A stretch of 64,000 nucleotides of DNA from Helichrysum umbraculigerum (GCA_949592205.1 CATIUR010000004.1:5397001-5461000); one strand, 5' to 3'; numbered from the stretch's first letter, positions 30,166 to 43,673 are shown. Translations and numbers: made by a program. The notes: generated by a model from the letters alone, not told the origin.

Positions 30166-32560
30166 CTATATATTAGACGGGGGATGTCGCTGACGTCATT
30201 CAGCTGCATCCCTCCAATCGTGAGCTGCTTCTTCGCTGACGTGTACACCCTAGAATTCAAGGAATTTTCTCACTATTTTGTGTTTTTTAATTTGCAGCCG
30301 TGTATATTACTTTGTGTGTGTTACTTTCAAAAGTGCTTTTCTTATTTTCGTGCATGCAAACTTTATTGAGACTTTAAAATGTATTTTCCACTTTTCAATT
30401 TGATTGGGCCCCTCTCTTAGCCTGCTCTATTTTATGTACACCACCGTCCAAATTGAATCAATCATCTTTGTTTTCAAAAGCCCACACATACCTACACTCT
30501 TTTTCTCCACGCCACAGCCAAAAATCTGATTCAATTTATTTATTTTCTTCTTCATCAGCATCCTTATTCATCAACGATTTCCACTTCTTTCATGTTATTT
30601 CTCAATTTTCATCTCCCTCTTATTCCCCATTGATACCATTTGCAATTTCCATCTTCAAATTTGTTTTTTTCCCTTTTAAATGTTAACAAAAATGGGGAAT
30701 GACATCCAGGTAAGTTTTTGATGATTTGTATTTAAGGTTTTGTTAGGTTTATGCTGTGATTTTAATTTCAGAGTCAATCTTAGGCTCTTTGTTTTTTTCA
30801 TAATCTTTCTCTGTGATTTTCATCAATGAAACCTATGTTGGTTCACCTTCCTTCAAGCTCTGCAAATCGATTTTGTCACAGGTAACTCATTAATCTTTTC
30901 GTGGAAGATTAGTAAACAGAAACTGAAGGCTTCAATTTCATACTTCCATCTAAACGATACTATATTATGATCGAACATGATTTTGTTAAGGTTTGACACT
31001 ATTTATGATAATCTAATTGTTGGATTTTTGGTTAGGTTTTAAGAATTGAGATAGAGTTGAGTGATGATGATGGTGTATGCTTACAAGGACGAAGATGACG
31101 ATAAAACTAACCATTTTGATATATGAAATTTTAAGGTGAGTACACAATTGGTTAATTAGAGGTGCTTTTAGGCTTTATTTGCTACAAAATATCCTCTTTG
31201 TATTTGCTTTTAGGCTTTAATTGGGGGGTTTTATTACTGGGTTTTTGTGTTTATATTGAAATTGTTATATATAGCACTTTATTTTTCATCTAAAATGATA
31301 CTATCGTTTATTTGATTTTGAAAGTTTCAGACATGGATTTGAAGGTTATTGGTTTCAATTTGTAAGTTTAAGGTTTGATTTCACAATTCATCTCAGTTTT
31401 TAGTTTTGATTTTGAAGGTTTCAGACATGGTGCTTTCGAATGTATGGGTTAAAGGTATCTTACTACTTATTTGTGCTTATAGAATTCAGACTTTTGGGAT
31501 TTTAACTAATCTTTTCGATTTGCACAGGTGATGATGTTAGTTCAAGCTAAGGATACGTGACCATGGCGTGATTATCTTTCTAATGTGTTCCTACTGATCT
31601 TGGAAAGTTTCATATTTTATCGTAAGATGATGCAAATACATATTTAGATACAAAGTAGTTACATTTTTTCATAGTATCACTGATGTATTTGAATTATTAA
31701 AGTAGCATTTATTTGTTTCACCAATTATGTCCCATGTTTGATTCGGTCCAAATGATATAAAGTTGAAGGTTTCAATTGGAAAAACTCATAGCAGTATGCT
31801 TTAAGGTGAGTTTAAGCCTTTTCACATTAGTCCTAAATTGTGTATTTAAGATTTTTTTATAATTACTGAAAATTTTATAGCAGGAATTCGCGCGAGATCA
31901 TGTGAGAACACAATTTTCAGGTTGTTGGCTCAAGGTTCCTATGGGCTACTGATTTACAGGTTGTTGTGCAAGCTGCGTTTTTACCGGGTGGTTCGTGCTG
32001 CTCAGGTGCTTTGCGTAAATTCCTACTATAATCTAAATTATGTTATCTATTTTTTCCCCATTAATTGAATTCCGTTAACAAATGCATAGAATTGTCAACA
32101 TTTGACTTATTTTCTGTTGTCATTTTGTAGTTATGATACACTTACTGGGTTGCTGTAGCTTATGCTAAAGGGCGGTGATAAATCCACCTTCATTTTTGAT
32201 AAATTCACCATCAACATGCATTATTTACCTGTACAGTACAATCCTGTAATGCATATTCGTGGTGGATCTATCAAAATTGATGGTGGAAATATCATCTCCC
32301 TATGCTAAACATATATTTGTCGAACAGCTTTGTGCAAAAGAGAACTCATCTATTAATAGCGTTTCCAAGGTCATTATTATTGTATCTAATGCATGCCATT
32401 TGTTACTTTTAAGCTAAATATGATATTATTTTTAAGTGTTTAAAGAGGATTTTGGTGGAGGTCATCACATCACAATCCAAAAATTAACTTATGCCACAGA
32501 TTTGGTATCACAAATGGATCTGGGCAATAATCCAAATAGTGACCCGCCCAAATCGTTTTT
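30166..32560 (+). other. Unassigned segment with exon-like pieces
   Basis: It begins with TCTATATATTAGACGGGGG, which resembles a Helitron 5' end, followed by a C/T-rich leader-like stretch (30460-30690) and ATGGGGAATGACATCCAG/GTAAGT near 30691, a good donor site. A phrase close to GATTTTGAAGGTTTCAGACATGG occurs twice, at about 31314 and 31409. No protein family was recognised and no long ORF exists. It may be a transcribed leader captured by a transposon, or noncoding. Confidence 0.35.
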
Positions 32561-33336
32561 TTTTTACTTTGATTCCCTCATATTTTGAATTTGAAATTTA
32601 AAATTCTAGAATCCTGGAAACACTCAAACTAATTTAATTAGTTCCTGAAAAGTCTCAACTGAGTAACAAATAGGGGTAAATCAAATTCCGCGAAAATCAT
32701 TTTTTTTTATTGTGGAACATTATTATTAAATCATTTTTTTTTAATTAATTAAAATCGTTTTCTTTTTATTTGATTAATTAAAATCGTTAATGGATATTGT
32801 GGAACTTTTTAATTAAATCGTTGTTTTATTTAATTAATTAATTAAAATCATTTTTTAATTATCTACTTAATTAAAATGGTTAATGGATATTGTGGAAGCT
32901 TTTAATTAAATCGTTTTTTTATTTAATTAATTAATTAAAATCGTTAATGGATATTGTGGAAGCTTTTAATTAAATCTTTTTTTATTTAATTAATTAAGAA
33001 AAATTGTTTTTTATTTAATTAATTAAAATCGTTAATGGATATTGTTGAACTTTTTAATTAAATCGTTTTGTTAATGGATATTGTGAAATCCTCATTTTAA
33101 TTAAATTGTTTTTTTAATTAATATAATTAACTTGGATCGTTTTTTTATTAAATGAATTAAAATAATTTTTTAATTATTTTGATTCTCTTAAATTTTGAAT
33201 TTGAAATTTAAATAATATAAACTTGGAAATCCTCAATCTCCTCTAATATAAACGAATTTAATGATTTAATTTCTTTGGTATGAGTTGTTACTTTATGAAA
33301 TCTAATTAGGTTTTCTCATTTTGTAGGTCATGTGAA

Positions 33337-33729
33337 TAGAGGTGACAATTTTAAACCCATTCATTGTTAATTGGGTTAAGTTGTATGATATCTATGAAGT
33401 GATGAATTTATTGGGTCTTCCTCTTTTGATTTAGATGGATCTAGATGGGTCTCTAATATAACCTTCAATTATATAACAATTAACCAACGGGTCTAGCAGG
33501 TCAATTTTTTTTCAACACCTCGTTAGATTTTTTCAATATTACTCAAATAAAAAAATAGTAGAAACCCGATTGATCGACCCGACTCGAGACCCATTAGACC
33601 CGGACCCGTTTAGACTCATCATTCTAAATGACATCTAGCCCAGACCCTTTCAAACCCAAACTCATCTAGACTTGAAAATCGACCCGACCCGATCCAACCT
33701 GATCCGATCCATTCATTTTGCCACCTATA
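33337..33729. mobile_element. hAT-type MITE in tandem unit 1
   Basis: The left end TAGAGGTGACAATTTT pairs with TATAGGTGGCAAAATG read from the right. Flanking 8-mers CATGTGAA and CAGGTGAG match at six of eight positions. The inside is rich in GACCCG phrases like the 20480 element. Confidence 0.6.
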
Positions 33730-34380
33730 CAGGTGAGAACATACGCCATAAGGCTATATGGAATACATACATCATACCATGAATATTGACAAATCATTTT
33801 ACATATTTGATGATTTCAACTTAAAAACCAATAAGAATTCAAAATTAAGAAAAACACTTAAACGGACTATGGTAGTCCATATTGGTGAACAAAATCAATA
33901 ATGGCAATATGAATTTAATGAATCATAAATTGTGAACCGAAGCTAAAATGTGATAAACCCATCTAACTCATAAACAACTAATTATCAACACCTACTAACA
34001 TAATAAAGTAATAAACTACTATATGTAAGCATTGAAATGATACATATATCAATATAATCGTATTAAAATAATCTTGCAGAATTGTCCCATTATGACTTCA
34101 GAAAATACCAACAAAAGTTGTCCTTTATCTACACATATAGATACATACTCCGTATAAGTTACATAAAATAGAATTATATCAAATAAAAGATAAAAAAGAG
34201 CTGTTTTTCAATATTACCAAGCAATCAATCATGTTCAATCACAAAACCTACAAAAGAGAAAACACAGATTTTGAAAGAAAAAGGAAGGATGCAATACTTA
34301 CTTCGGGAGTGCAATCTTGTCATCATATCTTTGACTTTTATAGAACTTAATCAGATGCACAAATGTCCCCAATTAGTTTC

Positions 34381-35040
34381 CTACAAAAACGAACAAAATT
34401 GTTGATGCGTATCAACTATTAATATCAAGAAAACACTAAAAAAATTTAAAGAATTTTTTTTGGTAGCATTCAGATGATTAGAAAAGTCACACGTGTTTAC
34501 AAAAGTGATAGAGAGGTCTGCTAGCCAAAGCAAAAGCCGCTTCAATTTGTACCCGACATGATGCATTAATAAGATATCTTTATCTTCTTCAAAATCTGGC
34601 ACCTGTAACATCATTATAATTATGCACAAGTATCACCATCAAAAGTGAAACTAAAAATAAACTAAATATCAAGAAATACGTTTTTTTTCCAAATCATTAG
34701 ATTTTATGCTAATTACTTACCTCCAATGATTTACCATTATGAGCAATATTTATATCATGAAAAAACCACCAATAAACTCGAATCTTTGTTAGGAACTCAA
34801 AGTTCGCTTTCGTCCTCACTGCAACATGAACAAACCCGTAAGTACAATCCGATTAAACAATTAACTAAAAAGTGAGCAATGATCTTAAAACAATTGATCT
34901 TACTTATTCGCTTAGACATATCTAAGGAATTAATACCATCTTCCCATGGCTATTTCTTAGTAGCTGCACCACATGAGGCACCTTCCGCCCAGGAAACGTG
35001 AGCCAAATGCAACGATAAAATGCATCCAATCCTACACAAA
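34381..35040 (-). pseudogene. Unidentified gene fragment with introns, unit 1
   Basis: Minus-strand pieces look like exons. One is about 34722-34818 (RTKANFEFLTKIRVYWWFF and on to GKSLE, donor GTAAGT). The next is from about 34601 downward (VPDFEEDKDILLMHHVGYKL, after a TTACAG acceptor). The two join in phase. A further open piece upstream near 34930-35030 reads LDAFYRCIWLTFPGRKVPHV. I do not recognise the family. The same fragment is present in unit 2. It could be a captured gene piece or a decayed host gene. Confidence 0.4.
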
Positions 35041-36665
35041 CAAAAATCCATATCACAACCCTTCCTAGAGTCCAACCCATGATTAACTATACAACCGTGT
35101 CAACTTGAAAAATACCATCATTATCTTGTAAAATATGCATCAACTTAGGTATCAACTTGATATATGATTATGCAAATTAAGATAACACCAAACAATTCCA
35201 ACTAAATAGCAGATATTTAGGGATAATTTAAAAATGGAGTTGACTAACCTAGGAGGTATTTTGGCAAACAAACATCTGGATATCAACAGGGATCAATTTG
35301 AAATCATGGGTGTTAATTAACCTTTATTATGAATTTTTACGTATTTTTATATATGTCAATAACTCGAATATTCAAAATTTAACATCCAAATATGTGTGGA
35401 TAATTGTGGAGAATTTAAAAATTAAATTTTGTAACCGCCTTCCTGAAATCTCGTAACCAAATTTGAGATTATAGATTACGGTTAATCCGATATAATTACT
35501 AACCAAAAACTAATAAATTACGTAAACATTCATAATAATTTTAATCAGCGGTCTATATTTATTTAACTAAATCAATTAACGGAGAGGATTAAGTTAACCT
35601 GACTTAAAGTCAAATTGTTTTTTTATTTTACCTCATACAGTAATAATAAAAGGAGATCATAAAATTCAAATTCGAATTTATTAATATAGTATCTTTTTCT
35701 TTATTCTACTTTTTAAATTCAAATTTGAAAACATGTAGATAATGTGGTTTAATTTGTTTAGAAAATCGTATTTTTTTAGGTAAACGTGAAGTATGACACA
35801 TTCCCTGGAGACATTTAGATAGGTATGAGACATTATCTAAACTAAAATCCTTTTTTTTTTATATAAATTAATTAAAATCGTTTTTTTTTTTTACTTTGAT
35901 TCCCTCATATTTTGAATTTGAAATTTAAAATTCTAGAATCCTGGAAACACTCAAACTAATTTAATTAGTTCCTGAAAAGTCTCAACTGAGTAACAAATAG
36001 GGGTAAATCAAATTCCGCGGAAATCGTTTTTTTTTATTGTGGAACATTATTATTAAATCATTTTTTTATTTAATTAATTAAAATCGTTTTGTTTTTATTT
36101 AATTAATTAAAATCGTTAATGGATATTGTGGAACTTTTTAATTAAATCGTTGTTTTATTTAATTAATTAATTAAAATCATTTTTTAATTATCTACTTAAT
36201 TAAAATGGTTAATGGATATTGTGGAAGCTTTTAATTAAATCGTTTTTTTATTTAATTAATTAATTAAAATCGTTAATGGATATTGTGGAAGCTTTTAATT
36301 AAATCTTTTTTTATTTAATTAATTAAGAAAAATTGTTTTTTATTTAATTAATTAAAATCGTTAATGGATATTCTTGAACTTTTTAATTAAATCGTTTTGT
36401 TAATGGATATTGTGAAATCCTCATTTTAATTAAATTGTTTTTTTAATTAATATAATTAACTTGGATCGTTTTTTTATTAAATGAATTAAAATAATTTTTT
36501 AATTATTTTGATTTTCTTAAATTTTGAATTTGAAATTTAAATAATATAAACTTGGAAATCCTCAATCTCCTCTAATATAAACGAATTTAATGATTTAATT
36601 TCTTTGGTATGAGTTGTTACTTTATGAAATCTAATTAGGTTTTCTCAATTTGTAGGGCATGTGAA

Positions 36666-37058
36666 TAGAGGTGACAATTTTAAACCCATTCATTGTTAAT
36701 TGGGTTAAGTTGTATGATATCTATGAAGGGATGAATTTATTGGGTCTTCCTCTTTTGATTTAGATGGATCTAGATGGGTCTCTAATATAACCTTCAATTA
36801 TATAACAATTAACCAACGGGTCTAGCAGGTCAATTTTTTTTCAACACCTCGTTAGATTTTTTCAATATTACTCAAATAAAAAAATAGTAGAAACCCGATT
36901 GATCGACCCGACTCGAGACCCATTAGACCCGGACCCGTTTAGACTCATCATTCTAAATGACATCTAGCCCGGACCCATTTAAACCCAAACTCATCTAGAC
37001 TTGAAAATCGACTCGACCCGATCCAACCTGATCCGATCTATTCATTTTGCCACCTATA
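36666..37058. mobile_element. hAT-type MITE in tandem unit 2
   Basis: Duplicate of the element at 33337-33729, carried along with the unit rather than inserted separately, since flanks are shared. Confidence 0.6.
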
Positions 37059-37709
37059 CAGGTGAGAACATACGCCATAAGGCTATATGGAATACATACA
37101 TCATACCATGAATATTGACAAATCATTTTACATATTTGATGATTTCAACTTAAAAACCAATAAGAATTCAAAATTAAGAAAAACACTTAAACGGACTATG
37201 GTAGTCCATATTGGTGAACAAAATCAATAATGGCAATATGAATTTAATGAATCATAAATTGTGAACCGAAGCTAAAATGTGATAAACCCATCTAACTCAT
37301 AAACAACTAATTATCAACACCTACTAACATAATAAAGTAATAAACTACTATATGTAAGCATTGAAATGATACATATATCAATATAATCGTATTAAAATAA
37401 TCTTGCAGAATTGTCCCATTATGACTTCAGAAAATACCAACAAAAGTTGTCCTTTATCTACACATATAGATACATACTCCGTATAAGTTACATAAAATAG
37501 AATTATATCAAATAAAAGATAAAAAAGAGCTGTTTTTCAATATTACTAAGCAATCAATCATGTTCAATCACAAAACCTACAAAAGAGAAAACACAGATTT
37601 TGAAAGAAAAAGGAAGGATGCAATACTTACTTCGGGAGTGCAATCTTGTCATCATATCTTTGACTTTTATAGAACTTAATCAGATGCACAAATGTCCCCA
37701 ATTAGTTTC

Positions 37710-38370
37710 CTACAAAAACGAACAAAATTGTTGATGCGTATCAACTATTAATATCAAGAAAACACTAAAAAAATTTAAAGAATTTTTTTTGGTAGCATTC
37801 AGATGATTAGAAAAGTCACACGTGTTTACAAAAGTGATAGAGAGGTCTGCTAGCCAAAGCAAAAGCCGCTTCAATTTGTACCCGACATGATGCATTAATA
37901 AGATATCTTTATCTTCTTCAAAATCTGGCACCTGTAACATCATTATAATTATGCACAAGTATCACCATCAAAAGTGAAACTAAAAATAAACTAAATATCA
38001 AGAAATACGTTTTTTTTTTCAAATCATTAGATCTTTATGCTAATTACTTACCTCCAATGATTTACCATTATGAGCAATATTTATATCATGAAAAAACCAC
38101 CAATTAACTCGAATCTTTGTTAGGAACTCAAAGTTCGCTTTCGTCCTCACTGCAACATGAACAAACCCGTAAGTACAATCCGATTAAACAATTAACTAAA
38201 AAGTGAGCAATGATCTTAAAACAATTGATCTTACTTATTCGTTTAGACATATCTAAGGAATTAATACCATCTTCCCATGGCTATTTCTTAGTAGCTGCAC
38301 CACATGAGGCACCTTCCGCCCAGGAAACGTGAGCCAAATGCAACGATAAAATGCATCCAATCCTACACAA
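37710..38370 (-). pseudogene. Unidentified gene fragment with introns, unit 2
   Basis: Second copy of the fragment at 34381-35040 with the same exon-like pieces and splice-like borders. The copies differ by only a few bases, which fits duplication rather than selection. Function unknown. Confidence 0.4.
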
Positions 38371-39230
38371 ACAAAAATCCATATCACAACCCTTCCTAGA
38401 GTCCAACCCATGATTAACTATACAACCGTGTCAACTTGAAAAATACCATCATTATCTTGTAAAATATGCATCAATTTAGGTATCAACTTGATATATGATT
38501 ATGCAAATTAAGATAATACCAAACAATTCCAACTAAATAGCAGATATTTAGGGATAATTTAAAAATGGAGTTGGCTAACCTAGGAGGTATTTTGGCAAAC
38601 AAACATCTGGATATCAACAGGGATCAATTTGAAATCATGGGTGTTAATTAACCTTTATTATGAATTTTTACGTATTTTTATATATGTCAATAACTCGAAT
38701 ATTCAAAATTTAACATCCAAATATGTGTGGATAATTGTGGAGAATTTAAAAATTAAATTTTGTAACCGCCTTCCTGAAATCTCGTAACCAAATTTGAGAT
38801 TATAGATTACGGTTAATCCGATATAATTACTAATCAAAAACTAATAAATTACTTAAACATTCATAACAATTTTAATCAGCGGTCTATATTTATTTAACTA
38901 AATCAATTAACGAAGAGGATTAAGTTAACCTGACCTAAAGTCAAATTGTTTTTTTTATTTTACCTCATACAATAATAATAAAAGGAGATCATAAAATTCA
39001 AATTCGAATTTATTAATATAGTATCTTTTTCTTTATTCTATTTTTTAAATTCAAATTTGAAAACATGTAGATAATGTGGTTTAATTTGTTTAGAAAATCG
39101 TATTTTTTTAGGTAAACGTGAAGTATGACACATTCCCTGGAGACATTTAGATAGGTATGAGACATTATCTAAACTAAAATCCTTTTTTTTTTTTTTATAT
39201 AAATTAATTAAAATCATTTTTTTTTTTTTT

Positions 39231-39920
39231 ACTTTGATTCCCTCAAATTTTGAATTTGAAATTTAAAATTCTAGAATCCTGGAAACACTCAAACTAATTT
39301 AATTAGTTCCTGAAAAGTCTCAACTGAGTAACAAATAGGGGTAAATCAAATTCCGCGGAAATCGTTTTTTTTTATTGTGGAACATTATTATTAAATCATT
39401 TTTTATTTAATTAATTAAAATCGTTTTGTTTTTATTTAATTAATTAAAATCGTTAATGGATATTGTGGAACTTTTTAATTAAATCGTTGTTTTATTTAAC
39501 TAATTAATTAAAATAGTTTTTTAATTATCTAATTAATTAAAATTGTTAATGGATATTGTGGAAGCTTTTAATTAAATTGTTTTTTATTTAATTAATTAAT
39601 TAAAATCATTAATGGATATTGTGGAAGCTTTTAATTAAATCGTTTTTTATTTAATTAATTAAGTAAAATTTTTTTTTTATTTAATTAATAAAAATCGTTA
39701 ATGGATATTGTTGAACTTTTTAATTAAATCGTTTTGTTAATGGATATTGTGAAATCCTCATTTTAATTAAATTGTTTTTTTTTTAAATTTATTTAATTAA
39801 CTTGGATCGTTTTTTTATTAAATGAATTAAAATAGTTTTTTAATTAATTTGATTTTCTTAAATTTTGAATTTTGAAATTTAAATAATATAAACCTGGAAA
39901 TCCTCAATCTCCTCTAATTA
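39231..39920. repeat. Third tandem unit, partial and more diverged
   Basis: It repeats the start of the unit (ACTTTGATTCCCTCA and the TTAATGGATATTG minisatellite) but with more differences, then stops matching after CTCAATCTCCTCTAAT. It may be the oldest copy. Some similarity to the unit's far end resumes near 40015-40090 (CGGTCTATATTAATTTG), as if the middle had been lost. Confidence 0.75.
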
Positions 39921-40594
39921 GGTCCTCAAAATTCTCAACTGACTAACAAACCAGGGGTAAATCAGTAAAATTACCTAACACCAATTCACATATTACGTAT
40001 ACAATCCAAGTTAGATTAATCAACGGTCTATATTAATTTGCTAATCTCAATTAAGGGGCCAGATTAATTACATTAAACCTAATTCGTTTTTGTTTACGTA
40101 ATATTAGTTCTCTTTTAATAATAAGTAGAGAAGAGACTAGACTAGATTATATGTCTCAACAAACATGTGTGATCCAAACAATCAGCATAAGCCCAGGTCC
40201 TTAGAAAAGGCTCAGTTCAAAGAGGGCCTGATTTGAGCCCAATTATCATAACTTCTCCTAATCGGACCGGTATGCCACCATTTTTTTAAACTATAATACA
40301 ATAGTGTTATACTGTTATGGATCAAAATCTACATTTATCAAATTTTAAGATTAAGCTTTTAGCAATTGGATAAAAAATGCTAGTTATATTGTATATTTTT
40401 TATTATTATATTTATTTTTTAATGTGGTAAAGCAAAATGTGATGATGGTAATTTAATAATTTAGTAATACGACACATGCAACATAAAATCGTAAGTTACG
40501 GTCTATGAGTTCAATTTGCATCTTCATATTCCTTTAATCACGAGTTATACAATTTATCTTATCTCAATGTGAGAACTGCCAAAAAAAAGTCAGT
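39921..40594. other. Intergenic, no gene seen
   Basis: AT-rich with a weak echo of the tandem unit's end near 40015-40090. No ORF of note. Confidence 0.5.
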
Positions 40595-40596
40595 TA

Positions 40597-40789
40597 CTAT
40601 CTCCTTCCCAAAAGTCCATCTTTCCTTTTTTGGATGTTCCAAAAACAATTGTCCACTTCTCATTTCAACCAATAGGAAGATAAATTAGTGGGTGAAGATT
40701 CTATTTGATTGGTTGAAAGGTGTTGTGGTCCCACTTTTATTAAATTGTGTGCTTTTTGCTGGTGGATAATAATTTTGGGATGGAGGGAG
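40597..40789. mobile_element. Stowaway-type MITE, older copy
   Basis: Right end reversed reads CTCCCTCCATCCCAAAA and pairs with CTATCTCCTTCCCAAAA at the left. TA target duplication at 40595-40596 and 40790-40791. Length 193 bp, mutated termini. Confidence 0.8.
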
Positions 40790-40826
40790 TACTTTTTAAT
40801 ATTCATTGCATTACATAAATATGTTA

Positions 40827-41076
40827 CTCCCTCCGTCCCAATTTAATTGTCCCCAGACAAGAAACACGCAGTTTAAGAAAACATCAACTTCTCTCTTACT
40901 TTTTGATAAGATGACAATTCTACCCCTTACTTTTTACCTACTTTTTTGTCTTACATATATAAAGTAGGGGTATAAAAGGATTTTAGCTCATCATTTTTAT
41001 CCATTTTTGGAAGTGGACAATTAATTTGGGACAGCCCAAAAAGGAATAGTGGACTATTAATATGGGACGGAGGGAG
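40827..41076. mobile_element. Stowaway-type MITE, 250 bp
   Basis: Perfect 13-base terminal repeat CTCCCTCCGTCCC with TA on both sides (40825-40826 and 41077-41078), the Stowaway/mariner signature. Confidence 0.93.
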
Positions 41077-41239
41077 TATAAAATTGTGTATTTCCCCAAT
41101 GCTGATGTTACAAAAAGAGGTTATATTGACCACGGAATGGATCTACGTTTGCTTGTTGCTTAAAATTGTGGTGATTCCGCGTTGGTTAAGTATCCTCCAC
41201 TAACACTCTACGATATTTAAAATGTTTCTCTAATTTATA

Positions 41240-41741
41240 ATAATTTATTCATTTTATTCATTATATATAAAATATTGTAGAATTATCTTGTGTCTTAGAC
41301 TGCTTAGTCCCTAGGATATTAAACACATATACACTACTTAGCGTCGGTATATTGGAAATTGTCACTATTTGTTCATTGTCTTATATTATTGTTATATGTT
41401 ATTGGAGTATATATCATACACAATTTTTAGAAGTTTAATGATTAATAAGAACTGTGATTAAGGTTATATGGTATAATCATTCACTAAACACGAATATAAT
41501 TTTTTTTCATTTTATTAGTGAAAATGTGAATTATAGATAGGAATTGATTTTATGATTTTATATTAATTATAGAGACGTCGAGATTCATAAGTTATTTTTA
41601 TATATATATAAGAGATAAGAGAAATGGAAAGAATTTATCTTTTTACGTTTTTATATCCTAAAAAGTAATAACCCTTCTAATAACACGAGAACTAAAAAAC
41701 GAAAAATGACTCATATTCCTATACCATAATCTTTATCTATA
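41240..41741. repeat. Repeated flank R, copy 1
   Basis: Nearly the same sequence recurs at 42945-43425, 47985-48257 (partial) and 49066-49205 (partial). Three of the copies end exactly at CTATAA/CTAG, the 3' border of a Helitron end. No coding capacity. Confidence 0.85.
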
Positions 41742-41985
41742 ACTAGCCGGTAACCCGGAGAAGATATTTGAAATTCGTAAAAAAAGGTAGTGAAATAGCA
41801 GTTGAAAAATGTATATAAAATATATGTCTTAAATCAAACAAATAATAATAATATGAAGTAATATAATGAACAACACTTGAAGGAAAAAAAATCATATAAA
41901 ATAAAATAAAATAAAAAACACCGTATGTCTTAGATGTGTACATTATATATGCTATATTCATGTTAGAGGTGCACATACGGACTTT
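41742..41985 (-). mobile_element. Helitron 3' end, copy 1, hairpin deleted
   Basis: On the minus strand it ends CTAG followed by T, the Helitron rule. Compared with the copies at 43426 and 49206 it lacks a 12-base piece (CGCAATGCGGCG), which removes the terminal hairpin. About 245 bases are shared with the other copies. Confidence 0.7.
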
Positions 41986-42220
41986 AGTCCAAGCCCTGCC
42001 TAGAAAGAGCTTCAAATAGCCCGAAAAAGGTCGGTCTGAAAAAGCCTGGCCCGGCCGTTTAGTCCTTAAGGGGCCTGAAATCATTCGTGAAATCCCGGTT
42101 TATGTCCATAGAGTTCAACTTTTCTTTTCTTGTTTAAGATTTCCAATCCTAGTAATTTACATTATTCTTTATATTGAATGCCGGGTAGCTCCGGTAAAAA
42201 TAGTGTCCATGGCTAACATT

Positions 42221-42459
42221 ACCTGCCTTCAATTACAACTCTGGATTCATACAAATGGAATATTGTCTGCCTTCAATTAAAACTCTTGGTTGATTCATAC
42301 AAAATGTTTCAAGTTGTATGGAGCAATGAAGAGTTTTTGTTAAAAATTACCTGCCTTCAATTACAACTCTGGATTCATACAAATGGAATATTGTCTGCCT
42401 TCAATTAAAACTCTTGGTTGATTCATACAAAATGTTTCAAGTTGTACGGAGCAATGAAG
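42221..42459. repeat. Short tandem duplication, two 111-bp units
   Basis: 42221-42331 and 42349-42459 are almost identical (ACCTGCCTTCAATTACAAC to GAGCAATGAAG), separated by 17 bases. Within each unit TGCCTTCAATTA occurs twice. Confidence 0.92.
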
Positions 42460-42944
42460 TAATTACTCATATATTTTTCAAATAATATAATTACTTATAT
42501 ATTTTTCAAATAAACAAATAATACATTCAAGATGTATTACAGACCATCACAAAATTAAGGTAATTAATCTTTCGAGTTGTTTAAATTTAAATTACGTACA
42601 TAAAGTTATATTTCGTAAAGTTGTATATGTATATGTATTCGGATGATCATTGTAAAGGTTTACTTGAGGATGTAATAAAAAATAGGCAGCACATTCAATG
42701 CCTAATGGATTTAGTGGATCGTATAATTAATGAATTTTTTGTGTGTGAATTAAGTGAATCAATTTATTTTTAATACTTGGGTCAATTATAACAAATAGAA
42801 ATAGAAATTCCACAAACAGAAATGCTTAATAAAGGCAATTAGGCAATTAAGTGAGGGGTAATATGGGGAATTCCCATATCCTTCTACTAAGGCAATTAAG
42901 CCAAAGCATTTAAATGCTTAATAAAGGAGTAGAGATTTATTCAT

Positions 42945-43425
42945 TATATATAAAATATTGTAGAATTATCTTGTGTCTTAGACTCCTTAGTCCCTAGGAT
43001 ATTAAACACATATACACTGCTTAGTGTCGGTATATTGATAATTGTCACTATTTGTTCATTGTCTTATATTATTGTTATATGTTATTGGAGTATATATCAT
43101 ACACAATTTTTAGTAGTTTAATGATTAATAAGAACTGTGATTAAGGTTATATGGTATAATCATTCACTAAACACGAATATAATTTTTTTATTTTATTAGT
43201 GAAAATGTGAATTATAGATAGGAATTGATTTTATGATTTTATATTAATTATAGAGACGTCGAGATTCATAAGTTATTTTTTTATATATATAAGAGATAAG
43301 AGAAATGGAAAGAATTTATCTTTTTACGTTTTTATATCCTAAAAAGTAATAACCCTTCTAATAACACGAGAACTAAAAAACGAAAAATGACTCATATTCC
43401 TATACCATAATCTTTATCTATAACT
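42945..43425. repeat. Repeated flank R, copy 2
   Basis: Direct repeat of 41260-41741 with few differences, again ending at the CTATAA/CTAG border of a Helitron 3' end. Confidence 0.85.
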
Positions 43426-43673
43426 AGCTGGTAACCCGCGCAATGCGGCGGAGAAGATATTTGAAATTCGTGAAAAAAGGTAGTGAAATAGCAGTTGAAA
43501 ATGTATATAAAATATATGTCTTAAATCAAACAAATAATAATAATATGAAGTAATATAATGAACAACACTTGAAGGAAAAAAAAACCCATATAAAATAAAA
43601 TAAAATAAAAAACACCGTATATCTTAGATGTGTACATTATATATGCTATATTCATGTTAGAGGTGCACATACT
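43426..43673 (-). mobile_element. Helitron 3' end, copy 2, with intact hairpin
   Basis: Reading the minus strand, the element ends with the imperfect hairpin CCGCCGCATTGCGCGGG, then TTACCAG and the terminal CTAG, with T following in the flank. The insertion site AT is supported by a copy of the flank without Helitron (CTATAATACATTTT at 48255). Inward (rightward) the FAR1-like pseudogene begins at once at 43674. The 5' end is not resolved; the similarity change near 47985 is the best candidate. Confidence 0.75.

Larger units (their letters stand above)
32566..35892. repeat. 3.33-kb tandem unit, copy 1
   Basis: Copy 2 follows directly with near-identical sequence (a handful of substitutions and homopolymer changes by eye). 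Each unit holds an AT-rich minisatellite with recurring TTAATGGATATTGTGGAA phrases (to about 33110), a hAT-type MITE, and a minus-strand gene fragment. Start is set at ACTTTGATTCCCTCA; the real breakpoints lie in poly-T/TTAATTAA sequence and are uncertain by tens of bases. Confidence 0.9.
35893..39230. repeat. 3.33-kb tandem unit, copy 2
   Basis: Head-to-tail copy of 32566-35892, about 3338 bases, with the same order of minisatellite, MITE and gene fragment. The 82-codon frame at 37710-37958 is identical in translation to that at 34381-34629. Confidence 0.9.

Noticed and set aside
40951..41133. 60-codon frame
   Set aside because: Covers a Stowaway-type MITE end and flank; no family.
41743..42084. 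113-codon minus-strand frame
   Set aside because: Runs across the Helitron 3' end and a short GC-rich repeat; not kept in the copies at 43426 and 49206.
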